A model generated the notes under the pieces. The model was given only the letters and a program-made list of their open reading frames with translations, was not told the origin of the DNA and did no database searches. Below, piece after piece: positions 22,701 through 36,986 of a stretch of 64,000 nt of DNA. Location: positions 9,387,210 to 9,451,209 of the forward strand of contig OZ022576.1 of assembly GCA_963669155.1 (NCBI GenBank), in the 5' to 3' direction. How positions within the stretch are numbered: the stretch's first letter is position 1; the number at the start of each line of letters is the position of its first letter. The position numbers were made by a program, and so were the translations under genes. The stretch comes from Arbacia lixula (lineage: Eukaryota > Echinodermata > Echinoidea > Arbacioida > Arbaciidae).

Positions 22701-25700
22701 GGATGGACCAGCCAATAAGGACAAACTTACGCCCAGCTACCAGGGCTGAACTATGGTATCAATTGGAGCAAGGCATGGCCGAAATCGACAACATGATGAA
22801 GGATTTGCGTGCATCAATGGAAGTCAGCCCAGCTGTGACGCCGAATGCGGGGACTAGTAGCAGCGCCTTATATGGTAGCTCAGGATTCGCGGGCTCCAGC
22901 GGGACAGGAACTAGGAGCAATAGCCTACCAACGTCACGTAGCGGTACACTCGGTATCTCTGGCACCAGGGTTGGACAAACAGGAAGGGAAGTTTACCCTA
23001 CCATTGCAAGGACGTCTAGCGGTAGCATCGAGCTTCCATCCCCTTCGTACCCGTCGGATTTTTCCACACCAGCAGACATGGAAATTGGCCCGGGGGGCCC
23101 CAGCTATACTCCAGCGGACGGAATATACCAACGGAGTTCCCCCCCACATCAGGTAGATTTTGCTACCCCAGCAAACAATGAAATGGATACTGGGATGTAC
23201 ACTTATCGTGTTGTACCAGACGAACCGCGGCACCCGATGCGAGATGTGGCCCGTGAAGTCCAGGGATTGCACGAGGGACCAAATACACCAAGGAACCCAG
23301 GGGGAGTTTCACCTATACTTAGGCACGCGAATAGGGAACGGCAGTCTACCAATTATCCAGCGAATGTGTACAACCAGGCACCGGCGAGCGGCGGAACAGA
23401 ATCAGGGCAATTTACCACTATAGACGGAGGCAGAGGGGAAACGTCTGCAAGCGGAACGCCGTGGCGACGACCAGAGCTATGGAATGAGGGGCAGTACCCA
23501 TCGCACTACAGAGACAGAGACCGACTTAGGATGACACCGGACCGATATGACGGGCGGGGACCAATTATGGACTACCTCAGCCATTTCGAAGCCTGCGCGG
23601 GAGTGAACAGGTGGTCGGAGGATGACGCACTACAATACTTAGCGGCCAGTATGCGGGGGCCAGCAGTGAAGGTTTTGGTCCAGCCAACTGGGAGGAAGCT
23701 GACGTATAAGGAACTGGTCACTCGACTCAAGCAGCGATTCGGGCCGGCGGGCAAGGCAGAGGTATTTCTCGCGGAACTCCGTACCCGCCGTAGAAAACCA
23801 AAGGAAACTTTACAGGAATTGGGACAGAGTATTCGGGAGTTGACGGCCTTGGCATACCAGGAATTCGGCGAAGCAGGACAGGATAAACTCGCCAGGGGTC
23901 ATTTCATGGATGCTGTAGTAAAGCCTGAGATCAGAGAGGGACTTTTCCGGGCGCAGCCCCGCACGTTAGACGATGCAATAGAAGCGGCACTCGGTACTGA
24001 GGCATTTTTAAAGATGGAGGCAGATCGGAGTGATTATCGACCCCAGAGATTCAGCCGGACACTGACTGGTGGAGATGACAGGCCCGAACCCCCAGCTAAG
24101 ATAATGGACAAAGCAGTGGATAAGGTCATACAGGAGGTGGACAAGCTGATTGCTAAGGCAGGGTCTACCAGGCAGGGTGACAGGAAACCCAAGGGAAGAA
24201 ATCAGAGTTCGATGGTTCCTCCCAATCCACCTCCAGCCAGTCGACCCAATAACAACTGTTTTTACTGCGGGGAACCAGGGCATTGGAAGAGGGAGTGCCC
24301 CAGTTTGAACTACCCAACAGCTAACAGCATGCCGACCGGGATGTTGGGGGAAAATCGACGGTGCCACAACTGCAATGAGATAGGGCACATACGTAGGAAT
24401 TGCCCCTATCCACCCCAAGGAAGTGCCCCGCCCATGGCTACCAATGAGGGACCAACGACGCTTAGGAGTGATGTAGGGGCAGGAATGCTCCGGAGTAACA
24501 TGGGACCAGCGTATGCGGGCCCTCCCCCAGAGGCACCGGAGGCGAGAGCACATGTGCGGCCGTTGGAAACACCAAAAGCTACTAAACTGCGGGGCTTATA
24601 CATAGAGTCCAAAATCAACGGGCATTCCGTCAGGCTACTGATAGACACCGGATCCTCACAGTCGTTCATAGCCATCAGGGAATTTGAAAAGATAGAGGAG
24701 GACAGGAAACCCCAAGCATTACAACCACCAGATCACAGTGTGCACCAGGCGGACGGCAGACCGTTGGGTTTAAAGGGAAAAACTCAAATGGAGATGCAGC
24801 TCGGTGGCTTGCTGTTTCTGATGGAATTCACCATAGCAGACCTGAGTAGCGACGGGATCCTGGGGATAGATTTCTTGACAAGGACCCAATCAACACTAGA
24901 TTGTCGCCGCCTGGAATTACAAACCCCATGGGAAGTCATACCATGCAGAAACTACAAGGGAAACCCATTTGTTTGCCGCATCGTTGCCAGTGAAACCAGC
25001 GTAATTCCACCCGGACATGAAGCGATACTGATGGGAGAAGTGGCTGGTCGTAAGAAGGAATCAATTCATGGGGCTGGCCTACTTGAACCACCGCTAAACC
25101 AGACAGAGATGATAAATAAAGGACTACTCGTGGCAAGGGCAGTAATCGAGACGGGGACAGATGTGCTACCGGTGCGAGTGTTCAACCCCACTCAACAGGA
25201 ACGGAAGGTAAAGCGTGGAACTATGGTGGCCCGTCTGACGTCGATGGAAAATGACGAAATCATGGAGGCTGTCCCCCCTACCTCAGCGGATGTTGGAGGA
25301 GAAGTACCACAGCATCTAGCCGAGCTATACCAGCAGAGTATCCGAGAAATTCCCGCTGAATACCACGCACAGGTGGCTGAGCTACTGAAGGGGTACAGTG
25401 ACATATTCTCAACAGGCCCGACGGACTTGGGTAGGACAGGCTTAGTCCAACACTCCATCAACACAGGCGACTCTCGACCAATTAGGCAAGCACAACGACG
25501 ACACCCTCCAGGCCAGAGAGATGAGATAGACCGGCAGGTGGCGGAGATGCTGACCCAGGAGCTGATTGAACCAACCAGCAGCCCGTGGGCATCGAATGTA
25601 GTGCTCGTAACGAAAAAGGATGGTAGCAAGAGGTTTTGCGTGGACTACCGACAGCTCAACGCCGCTACATTAAAGGACGCATACCCTCTGCCGCGGATTG

Positions 25701-28700
25701 ACGACACCCTAGACGCATTGAGTGGGGCGAAATGGTTTTCGACCCTGGATTTGGCCAGTGGGTACTGGCAGGTGCAGCTAGACGAGTCGGCGAAACAGAG
25801 GGCAGCTTTCATCGCGAACGGAGGACTGTATGCCTGGCGTGTCATGCCCTTCGGGTTATGCAATGCGCCCGCCACGTTCGAGAGGCTCATGGATCGCGTA
25901 CTAGCAGGACTGACATGGGAAACGCTGCTGGTATACCTGGATGACGTGATAGTCTACGGGAAGACGGTGGACCAGGAGATAGCTCGGCTAGCGGTGGTGT
26001 TTCAGCGGCTAAGGGAAGCGGGCCTGAAACTCAAGCCATCCAAGTGTCAGTTATTCAGGACCAGTGTCGGCTACCTGGGGCATGTCGTGTCGGCGGACGG
26101 AGTCGCAACGGACCCCAGCAAGACGGCGGCAATACAGCAGTGGCCTACGCCGAGGACTGTGAAGGAAGTGAGGAGCTTCATCGGACTGGTGTCATACTAC
26201 CGCCGGTTCGTGGAGGGTTTCGCGGCCATCGCTAGACCACTTCATGAGTTGACGGAGAAAAACAGGAGGTTCGAGTGGACGGAGGAGTGCCAGGCAGCAT
26301 TCGATGAGCTCAAACGGAGGCTTATGTCACCCCCCATTTTGGCCTACCCCAACCCCGACGGTGACTACATACTTGATACGGACGCCAGTGACACCGGAAT
26401 TGGCGCAGTTCTTTCTCAGGTGCAAGGAGGGGCTGAGAGAGTAGTAGCCTACGCCAGCCGCAGCCTACGGAGGGAGGAGAGGAACTACTGTGTAACGAGG
26501 AAGGAGCTTTTGGCCGTGGTGGTTTTCCTAAAGCAGTTTCGTCAGTACTTGTACGGCCGACAAGTAATCATCCGTACGGACCATGGATCGTTGCAGTGGC
26601 TGGTACGTTTCAAGGATTCAAGGGGACAGCTCGCACGCTGGCTGGAGCAAATATCCGAATACAATTACACCATCCAGCACAGACAAGGCCGAAGTCATGG
26701 AAATGCGGACGGAATGTCACGACGACCCTGCCGACAGTGTGGACGGGACGACGACGGCGTAGAATATCACCTCAGAGTGCTAGAGAGTGTGGAGGAAAGC
26801 AGCCCCGACATAGCCACCCTACAGTCGCAGGAGGAAAACATCAGGCCAGTCAGAGCGGCCAAAATGAAGGGAGAAAAACCCACAAGCGAGGAGGCAGCAC
26901 CATGGTCTGATCAGGCACGGCGTTTATTGACGCACTGGGATGTACTCGAAGTCCGAGACGGGGTACTGGTTCGGCGGTGGGAATCTGAAGACGGGTCTGT
27001 TGTACGAGGACAAGTCATACTACCACGGGCCATGATCACGGACGTGTTTCGGGAAGCCCATGCCTCCCTGACAGGGGGACATTTCGGTATGACAAAGACG
27101 CTGGGACGAGTAAGGCTGAAATATTATTGGGTCGGAATGGTGGCAGATTTGCGCTCAGCGCTACGGCAGTGTGACGTCTGCGCCCGGAGGAAGTGCCCAA
27201 GCAAAACACGGCGTGCACCGTTGCAGCAGAGAATCAGCGGGTCAGTGATGGAACGAGTCGCCCTAGATGTCGTAGGCCCTTTTCCCAGGACCAGACGTGG
27301 TAACCGCTATGTACTCGTGGTGGGGGATTATTTCTCCAAGTGGATGGAGGCGTACCCTATACCAAACGAGAAGGCAGGGACAGTGGCTGAGAAGTTGGTC
27401 GTGGAGTACATATGCCGCTTCGGGGTGCCTAGATACATCCACTCAGACCAGGGGAGGAATTTTGTATCAGAGGTATTCAGTGAGGTCTGCCGGCTAATGG
27501 GCATCACCAAGACGAGAACCACGGCGTATAACCCCAAATCAGACGGACTGATAGAGCGGTATAATCGCACGCTGATAGACACAGTGGCTGCCCTACTGGA
27601 CCAGGGACAAGACGAAGAGTGGGACCAACTCCTCCCGTTCGCTACATGTGCATACCGAAGTTGCCCCCAAGAATCGACCGGGGAAACACCGAACATGCTT
27701 ATGCTAGGGCGTGAGGTGACGATGCCGGGCGATCTGGTTGCCCCAGAGGATATGTCAGATGAACAGGATCCCCTGCCTGACTATGCTGAGCAGCTACGAG
27801 ACCGTATGCAGAGGGTACACGAGAGGGTACGGGAGAAACTTGGCCTGGCCTGCAGAAAACAGAAGCGCTACTACGACCGGAGAGCTACAGCGGCAAAGTT
27901 TGAAGTGGGGCAGTACGTGTGGTTGCGGAGGAAAATGCGGGAGAAGGGGCGAAGTCCTAAACTCCAGACAAAATGGCTGGGGCCCTACCTCATTGTCACA
28001 AAACTGTCGGACGTTACCCTCCGCCTGCAACAGACGCCAAGGACAAAGCCTTATATCGTGCATGTGGACCGGCTGAAAGCCTACACAGGGGAACCGCTAC
28101 CAGTATGGCAATACCAACCCAGGGCGACAGCAGACGACCCTCCCCAGCAGAATGAAGGTGGTGAAGATGGAGAAGTCACGGATACGGAAGAGACGGCGCC
28201 CACTGGGTTAAGGGGACCAGACGAGGACGAAGCAGGCAGCAGGGAGGTAGAATTTGACGGGGAGAATACGGAGATGAGAGAAACGGCGCCCCCGGAGATA
28301 CGGGTACCAGACGAGGGAAGCATCGATGGCGGCGAGGCGGACGGAGCAGTAGATACATCGGAACGAGAGGAACCCACCATGATACCAGCTGATGGAGTGC
28401 AGCCATTCATGGGGGCAGGCGACGATGAGCTGCTACCAGACGGGGACGAACCATCAGCGTTTCCAGTGGGTGCTGAGTCGGGATTTGAGGGACCCAGCAG
28501 AACGTTGAACGCAAGTCCAGCTGCAGCAGGGACAGGCGCAGACACCAGCAGGGCCGACCAGGCAACGGAAGCGGCCATATCAAAGGAGGACAATCGCAAA
28601 CAATACCCACGGCGGCAGAGGAGGCCCCCGCAATATTGCTATTAGGAAGGAAGGACTATTTTGGACATATAATTTATTTTCTTTGTGCAGAGGGATGACT

Positions 28701-31700
28701 ACCAGTATAAACTGTGTAAATAATTTGAGATATTTTATTACATTGAAGCTGTATATAACGTCTAGTTTGTTTATTTACAGAATTAAACTACCATGCCTTC
28801 CCACAAAGCAAAGAAGGACCCTGGCCGGGATTCCCGCGACCGCAAATCCAAGGATGGCAGGGACTCAAAGAAAAGAAAGACTGTGGACCCTTCAGTGCTT
28901 CGATGCGTCTCGTGTGAATTTACTACCCCGGATAAAGGCGAGATGATTAGGCACACAGCAAAGCATAGGTTTCGATGCGTCTCGTGTGAATTTACTACCC
29001 CGGATAAAGGCGAGATGATTAGGCACACAGCAAAGCACGCGGTTCTGGTGGTGCCAACGCGAAAACATTCATTTACTCCGGTGGACCCCCGCCAAAAGAA
29101 GCCTAATAAGGAAAGGGACTCTAAGGGGAAGGACGAGAGCGCAAAAAGTTCAAAGAAAAAGGCGGACAATGAAAAACCACAGACAAAGTCGACGGAGAGT
29201 ACCCCGACGAGGGACGAACCGAGCACAAGTTATACGATGGTTCCCTTGTCGCCTAAAGAAAGTAGGAGGTCGGTACCAAAAACAGGGGAACCGGAGAAGG
29301 ATGCTGAGCCCTCCTACGTGGTGGAGCCCAGACCGGCGTCGCCCGCGTACAGCGACGTCAGTGACGAGAGCGATAGTAACGTACAGCTAGTGATAGACTT
29401 ACGCTCGTCTCCCGTCAAGCGCAGGTGTGAGTACAGTCCGACGCCTGAACCCCGTTCCCCCAGCACGGAACGAAAAGTGACAAATACGAGCGAAGAAGGG
29501 GTGCAGGTGAATGGTACTGAGATCGACCAGACCCACATTAGGAATAGGCTGACAGAATTGAGAGCCTTGGACCCGTCGTCTCTCAGGGGCCGGGATCGCT
29601 TCTCCAATATTTTTAACTTACCGCGTGGACTTACGCTAATTCGAACCACCGAGCGACACGTGACATTGCAGGGGGAATTGATAGAGGTGGTTACGGAGGA
29701 ATACAAGAGGGATACCTAGTAAAGGACACGGTACCAATTTTGTTTGGACATGATTATTGTGAAATGGGCACAAGGGAGGATTTGGTTGGACAAATTTGGT
29801 TGTGAAGTGGACATGTACCGGATACCAGATTTGTTGTTTTGGAACATTGTTATTGTGAAATGGACCCTTATATCAGGATTGCTTGGACAGGGACATTAAA
29901 TTTTGAAAGTGTAGTGATATGGACACTGAAATCATTTGCATGGACTTGGTTTTGGAGCTGTTGAGTGAAATGGACACTAAAACAAAGATTAATAATGCGT
30001 TATGATGTTTTTATTGTTAATTGTTAAGGAGTTTTAACAAATACATATTTAAGGCCAGGAGTCTATTAGTCTTTAGATTATTATTAGTAAATTGTTATAA
30101 ATGCACCCGGAGTTGTTTTATATTTATGCCAAATGTTTGATTATGTTAATCATTAAGAAAAACGGATCAGCTACGGCTGGGGAGTGAAAGTGTGTAGTAA
30201 TCGAAGCAGCAATAGGGTAGCAGATTTGCAAATAGAATTGGTTAATTATGGATTGTAGTAGAAGTAGGACGAGATGCAGATAATTGTGCTAATAATTTAG
30301 TTGTTGCTAATCGTAGAAAGGAGCAGATATAGGATTTCTAGTAGAAGGCTGTAAGTGATTTTGTTAATAATTATAGCATAGGTTGAAACACAGTTAATGA
30401 TATAATTAATTAGACATTTGAGTTGTTGAATATATCAGAAGTATGAGTGTGAAATTGTAGCAGAAGTAGGGGTAGTAGATGATTGTGATAGATGTTGTAT
30501 ATTGTTACAGGTAGATAGTGTTTTGTTACTAATAAGAATTGTTAGAAAATAAAAAGAGTTTTTTTTTTGGGTGATGTAGTAAACTTGTAAGTTGAATTTT
30601 AGAATTGCTTAAATTAGAGGAAGAAAAGAAAATAAACAAAATGCATGTTATATTGTGATAAATGATAAGTTCGGGAAGAAAATTAGAAGTGAGCATACTT
30701 GTGTGGATCACCTGAAAAGTTCAAAGGTCAAAGGTTAGTCTGGTGACCTATAACAGTTGAATTGTTTTTAATTGTTATATTGGGTTGTTATATTTGTGTT
30801 AATTTTGATGTTAAATTGTTGTTGAAATTATTGTTAAAAGAAAGTGGCTGGAATGTTATATAAGTCGATAAATGATTTTATGACGAATGGAAGTATGGTT
30901 GATTGTAAAATAAGGTTAATAATGATAAATAGGAATAAATTAAGTTTAAACTAGATTGTGGTCAGCTTGGGGACCAAGCTTACATGGGGAGGGGGGCCGT
31001 GTAACGAAAATAGGGTTATTTCCGTAGATCGATTATATTATCGATTATTATATAACGCGCGATCGATTACAACGTTTATTTAACGGTTCACAGTTTTTAG
31101 GTCAAAAATTGATTATTATAGAGTAGGTGGAAATTGTAAGATAGTTCGGATGGTAGGGAGTGTTAGAGGTGGTGATGATGGTTTATTTGAGATAATTGAC
31201 ATGTAATGGGGGTGATTGGCAGTATTATGAATCTGGGGTTTGATGTATAAGGGAGAAGTAGTGAGTTGTTTAACCAAGTATTTTTCTGTAATTTTTGAGT
31301 ACAAATGAATAAAGAAATTCGCAAATCGGGAGCGCAGTGAGAGGGTCACTGGCCAGGTATACCCTACCGCTAGTACGATATGTGCGAAGCAAATGATTAA
31401 ATTGATGTTTTGCACATATCTTTCGCTTGCGAAAGATAATCGGAGGCGAGAGGGTCTCTGGCTAGGTATACCACCGGTATACTCTACCCTACCACTAGTA
31501 CGGTGTGCGAAACAAATGATTTAATTGATGTTTTGCACAACATCTTTCGCTTGCGAAAGATAGTCAGGGTGTTGAAGGTTCCACACTGGTGGGGACTATT
31601 AGTGGCAATTAGGGCCACTGATAGCCTTGGAATCGCTTTCCTCCGGCATTGCGGGAGACTGGTATGGTCTACCAGTACCAGAGCTGGGGGGAGCAAGACT

Positions 31701-33302
31701 GGTAGGAGAGAGGAACCAGCCTGTTCCAGCCTACCAGGGCATCGGATTGTGCCTTGGATTGTGCCCCCCTGGATTGCGACTGGTAGGAGAGAGGGACCAG
31801 CCGGTTTCCAGCCTACCAGTGCTGCTGGACTTGTGCCCCTGGATTTTTGCAGTGGATTCTTGCAGTGGATTCTTGCTGGTAGATTTGTGCCCCCTGGATT
31901 CTTGCAGTGGATTCTTGCAGTGGATTCTTGCGGGTAGATTTGTGCCCCTGGATTTTTGCTGGTAGATTTGTGCCCCCCTGGATACTTGCAGTGGATTCTT
32001 GCAGTGGATTCTTGCGGGTGGATTTGTGCCCCTGGATTTTTGCTGGTAGATTTGTGCCTCCCCCCCCCCCCCCCCCCTGGATTCTTGCAGTGGATTCTTG
32101 AGGGTGGATTTGTGTCCCTGGATTTTTGTGCTTGGGATTGGTGTTTTGGATCTGTGTTTTGGATATCTGCCTGTTATGGAAGGAGAGGGTCACTAACAAA
32201 ATCGGGTATCAGTGCTCCGGACACGGGGAACCTATTCAGAGGAGTGTGCCGCTTGCGCTGGTATCCCCGTCCATAAACCTGGTCGTATATTGCGACCAAA
32301 CGGACTTATAGCCTACACGCTCGGCGGATCATCTTTGACTTGGGTACTCGGCGCGGGGAACGAAAAGGGAACGGCGTCCTGACAAACCCCATATTCCCTT
32401 TCGCCCCCGGTCGAGCAGGCGCCCTAACTTCCTACCATCAGGGGGACAGTCAACAAATACCCAATTTTCGCTACAATATCTTTAAGACTCATTTTAACCT
32501 AAGAATTTGGGTGCATCTGATAATGAAAACAGAATAAATCACAAATATCAACCCACACATTCTTTCCTGCCAGAAGCAACATAAATGATTAATGACACTG
32601 TAAGAGGCAGTTTCTAGTGGATGACATGTGTGAAACACAATGACGACTGAAGATTGATGAAATGTCACAAAGCCCGCTTTTAACAAAAAAGAAATGACCC
32701 GATATCAATTTTAGGTTCATTCAAATGTAAGTTATGTGTGAAACACAATGACGACTGAAGATTGATGAAATGTCACAAAACCCGCTTTTAACATAAAAGA
32801 AATGACCCGATATCAATTTTAGGTTCATTCAAATGTAAGTTTTTCTCTTTCTTTCGAAATGTCAATACCATGTTGTTTACGTTTGGTACTGTCTTTCCAT
32901 TGCATATCCAGCCTTGTAAGAACACAAGGCAGAAAGAAATTGTTAAATTCCGATCATTGTGATCCACTGCACGGAAATCTTTAGTAAAAGGCGAAAGATT
33001 TAAGCGTGATGCAGTGAACCAACGGATACTTAACCAAGGTGTGCCGAGAGCTTTATCTATTAGCTTACTAACAACTTATCATGGTTAGTAAAAAATGGTA
33101 TCGTATCGAGAGCAATGTTCCGCTGTCTAATGATTATTCATGACCTTGATTTGAAAATTAATGACTGACTTTAGAACCCATGAAGCACCCGAGCAAAAGA
33201 AATTATGTAACATTTCGTTTTCTCATCCTCACCCTTTTTCTTCTTCTCTTTCTCTCACTATCTAACTCATTTATTCTACCATCCCGATCAATTTCCCATT
33301 CC

Positions 33303-33346
<44 letters not shown>

Positions 33347-36300
33347 CCCCCCCCCTCTCTCTCTTCCCATCTCCCTCTCTCTTTTAAGTGATATTATTTT
33401 TTGCTCGGCAATATACCACTTTTTATTTTGTATGCAAAGCTTGTGCACGGCGTTCAAACTACCCTACTATTGGTAATTTCAAAGTTTCTCTGAGGTTTTG
33501 TTAAAATAGCAACAAATAATTGAGTACCGAAGCGTGACGTCATTTTGATCATCTGGTCAACATAACTAGTTCTAAACAATGTGACGAGAGCTAGCAGCGG
33601 TGACCACAGCGGAGATGCCCCTAATATTAACCCCTAAGCTTGTCCGAGGTTTGTCCGAAAAGCAACAACTAATACATTCAGTGTGCGTTCTTACCCATTG
33701 AAACTGAATCACAAAACACAGGTGAATATAACGTTTAACTGCGCAGTTAGCGGGACACGTGAACACATTAAGAAAAAGCTTATTGACATTAAAGGCACAC
33801 ACGATTTTGCTGACATCATTTCCTTGCCAACCCCCCCCCCCCCCCTCTCTCCTTGTCTTGCATGTCTTCCTCTTTCTCCATCTTTTCTTTAATCTTCTTT
33901 ACAGTGTTGCCCTCTCCATCTCATGGATAGATAGAAAACATTTTAAAATGATTTTATATAATTGCAATAAAATTATAAGTTTGTTTGTCTTTTCATTGAA
34001 TTTAATTTCATGCTCCGGATCTAACCTTTGTAGTCAGAAATAATTTGAGCAGATTAAATGTAATCCGTGCTACAAATTAATGCAAGTACGCGCCTGCCCT
34101 GATAAACATCGTAAGCCGGATGCGTCTCCTAACAACAAGAAACGAAAGCTTTCTTGTTTCCTTCGGCTTGTGCAATGGAGTAATTTGGAAGCGTCAGTGA
34201 GAGATCATTTAGTCTGTGCATTATGTTGCCGTGCTGTTTATGTTTTGTTCTGTCTTTGCATTGGATACCAGCCTCGTGTAACTACGAGGCAGAAAGAAAT
34301 TTTTAAATTCCGATCACTGTGATCCACTGCACGGAAATCTTTAGTAAAAGGCGAAAGATTTGTGCGTGATGCAGTGAACCCACGGATATCGTAATTTTTA
34401 ATTTAAAACCCTTTATGCTTAATTACTTTTGATTTCACCATGGTTAATAAAACTTAACAAACATGCTGAAAAATCTTTAATTCAAATGGAGTTATATAAA
34501 TGACACTGGAGTAAATAACCTATCATGCAAAATTATGCATAGCGTTCATTTCGTTCTCAGCGACTTCTCTTTGAACTCTATACATATGCATGAAAGGTCA
34601 TCGCTCTACTATTGTTATTCATATAGATTGATTTGCATAGTAAATTATTGATACCGTGCTCGTTAAAGTTTGACTAACCGTGATCGAATTAATGTCTATA
34701 GAGAAGAAAATGGTTTCCAATTCAACTGCACAGTATCCGTGGGTTCACTGCATCACGCACAAATCTTTCGCCTTTTACTAAAGATTTCCGTGCAGTGGAT
34801 CACAATGATCGGAATATAACAATTTCTTCCTGCCTTGTGTTTTCACGAGGCAATATAGTTTAATGAAAAGACAGACTTATCATTTCATACTTTCAAAATG
34901 TTTCCAGATCTGAAAAGAAGATTAAGAGGAGAAAGAGGAACATACTGTCAAGGGGAGGAAAAAGGTCCAGCGATGTGAAAAAGCCTTTTCGTCCCCCTAA
35001 CAAAGTGCGTAGTTGAGCGTTATTACATTCACCTTTTTCTCGTGATTCGGTTTCAAAGATTAGAACGCACACTGTGTTAGCTGTTGCTATTCGGACAAAC
35101 CTCGGACAAGCTCTGGCGTTGGCAGTAGTAACGCATTGTTTAAACGACGTACATCAAATTTGCATGAGCATGTTGTCAAGACAACTGATTTTAAGCACTC
35201 CTGTAAGTAGTTAGCTGGCTATTGTCGACAATAATTGTACACATCTCTGGACCTTTTTCCTCCCCTATACAGTATGTTCCTCTTACTCCTCTTAATCTTC
35301 TTTTCAGATCTGGGAACACTTTGAAGGTATCAAATGATAAGTCTGTCTTTTCATTGAACTATATTGCCTCGTGAGAACACGAGGCAGAAAGAAATTGTTA
35401 AATTCCGATCATTGTGATCCACTGCACGGAAATCTTTAGTAAAAGGCGAAAGATTGGTGCGTGATGCAGTGAACCCACGGATACCGTAATTTTTAGTTTA
35501 AAACCCTATATGCTCAATTGCTTTTGATTTCATCATGGTTAGTAAAACTTAACAAACATGCTGAAAAATCTTTAATTCAAATGCAGTTATATAAATGACA
35601 CTGGAGTAAATTACCTATCATGCAAAATTATGCATAGCATTCATTTCGTCCTCAGCGACTTCTCTTTGAACTCTATACATATGCATGAAGGTCATCGCTC
35701 TACTATTGTTATTCATATAGATTGATTTGCATAGGAAATTATTGATACCGTGCTGGTTAAAGTTTGACTAACCATGATCAAATTAATGTCTATAGAGAAG
35801 AAAAAGGTTTCCAATTCAACTGCACAGTATCCGTGGGTTCACTGCATCACGCACAAATCTTTCGCCTTTTACTAAAGATTTCCGTGCAGTGGATCACAAC
35901 GATCGGAATTTAACAATTTCTTTCTGCCTCGTAGTTACACGAGGCTGGTATCCAATGCAAAGACAGAACAAAACATAAACAGATGGGCAGCAATTCAATG
36001 AAAAGACAGGCGATACATTTTGTTGTAATGATGATGTCAAATAACGCATTTACACATCATCTAATGAGATGTGGTATTAAGAAATGAAGAAGAAGGACAG
36101 AGTGACAGAGGAATAAAATAAAGGGAAAAGTAAAGAATGACATGAGAAACGGAGAAGTCTGAAAACAAAGGAGATGACGAAAAGAGGGACGAAAGAGGTC
36201 AGCGAAATCATGACAATTGTGTTTGTAACATTGCATGTGCCTGTAATGTCAGTAGCCAAGCAAAAATGAATGTTAGTTGAATGAGAAAGAGAGAGCGAAA

Positions 36301-36939
36301 TTGAGCAGCTACATGGCTCAAATCCGATCGGTAATATCATTTTCAATATGTATCTGGAATAATCAACTTTATTAACTGATACAATAACGATTTTGTCGAT
36401 GACACAGGAGGAGAATGAGCGTCGATGTCGTCTGAGTGCGATCCAGGATCACGTAGACGGACGGGTGCACGATGCCGTACACGACAGGGTGATGGACGTC
36501 AAAGATAACATGCACGATGAGCTCACGAGGACGTTCGCTACTGCACTGGTAAGAAACCCCATTCTCCCCCGCAGATTTCCTCTCATTCACTGTGAAGAAC
36601 TACAAATCTACTGACAAATATATAACAAAAATTACTCTCCAGTCAAACCCACTTATCAAGACTAGTCAAAGGGGATCTACAAGAAGAGATGGTCTTCACA
36701 CAGACAATGTAGTTATAACATGTAAAATGATCTGAGCACAAGTTTATTTTCTTAAAGTCGTTTGACTACTTCTTATTCTGTGACAACTATACAAATGTGA
36801 TTATATCGAAAGCTAGCGATTGTATACATTATATTAGGATATCCAGAATAACCATTGCCGATACACGCTGCCCAACTCGTTATGATGGTCATCCATCTCC
36901 GCATTATGATAGCGCGTGGTCTCTCTCCCTCTCCTCTCC

Positions 36940-36986
<47 letters not shown>

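Larger units (their letters stand above)
21188..32475 (+). mobile_element. Complete Ty3/gypsy-like LTR retrotransposon, 11,288 bp
   Basis: A full element: LTRs at 21188-22658 and 31000-32475 (both TGTAACG...GCTACA), a primer-binding site at 22661, one gag-pol ORF, a second downstream ORF and a polypurine tract before the 3' LTR. Four bases, ATAT, are duplicated at the insertion site (21184-21187 and 32476-32479). The order protease, RT, RNase H, integrase places it in the Ty3/gypsy class. The LTRs look identical except for the length of one C run, so the insertion is recent. It lies in sense orientation in an intron of the helical-protein gene and inside repeat family 1 copy B. All reading frames look intact, so it may be active. 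Confidence 0.93.

Noticed and set aside
28793..29719. Envelope gene of an endogenous retrovirus
   Set aside because: The ORF lacks a signal peptide, membrane anchor and cysteine-rich surface region; it has C2H2-like fingers instead.
34233..35982. Hammerhead-type or other self-cleaving ribozyme in the foldback terminal repeat
   Set aside because: I looked for the CUGAUGA and GAAA core; the similar GTGATGC does not fit, so only a general fold is claimed.
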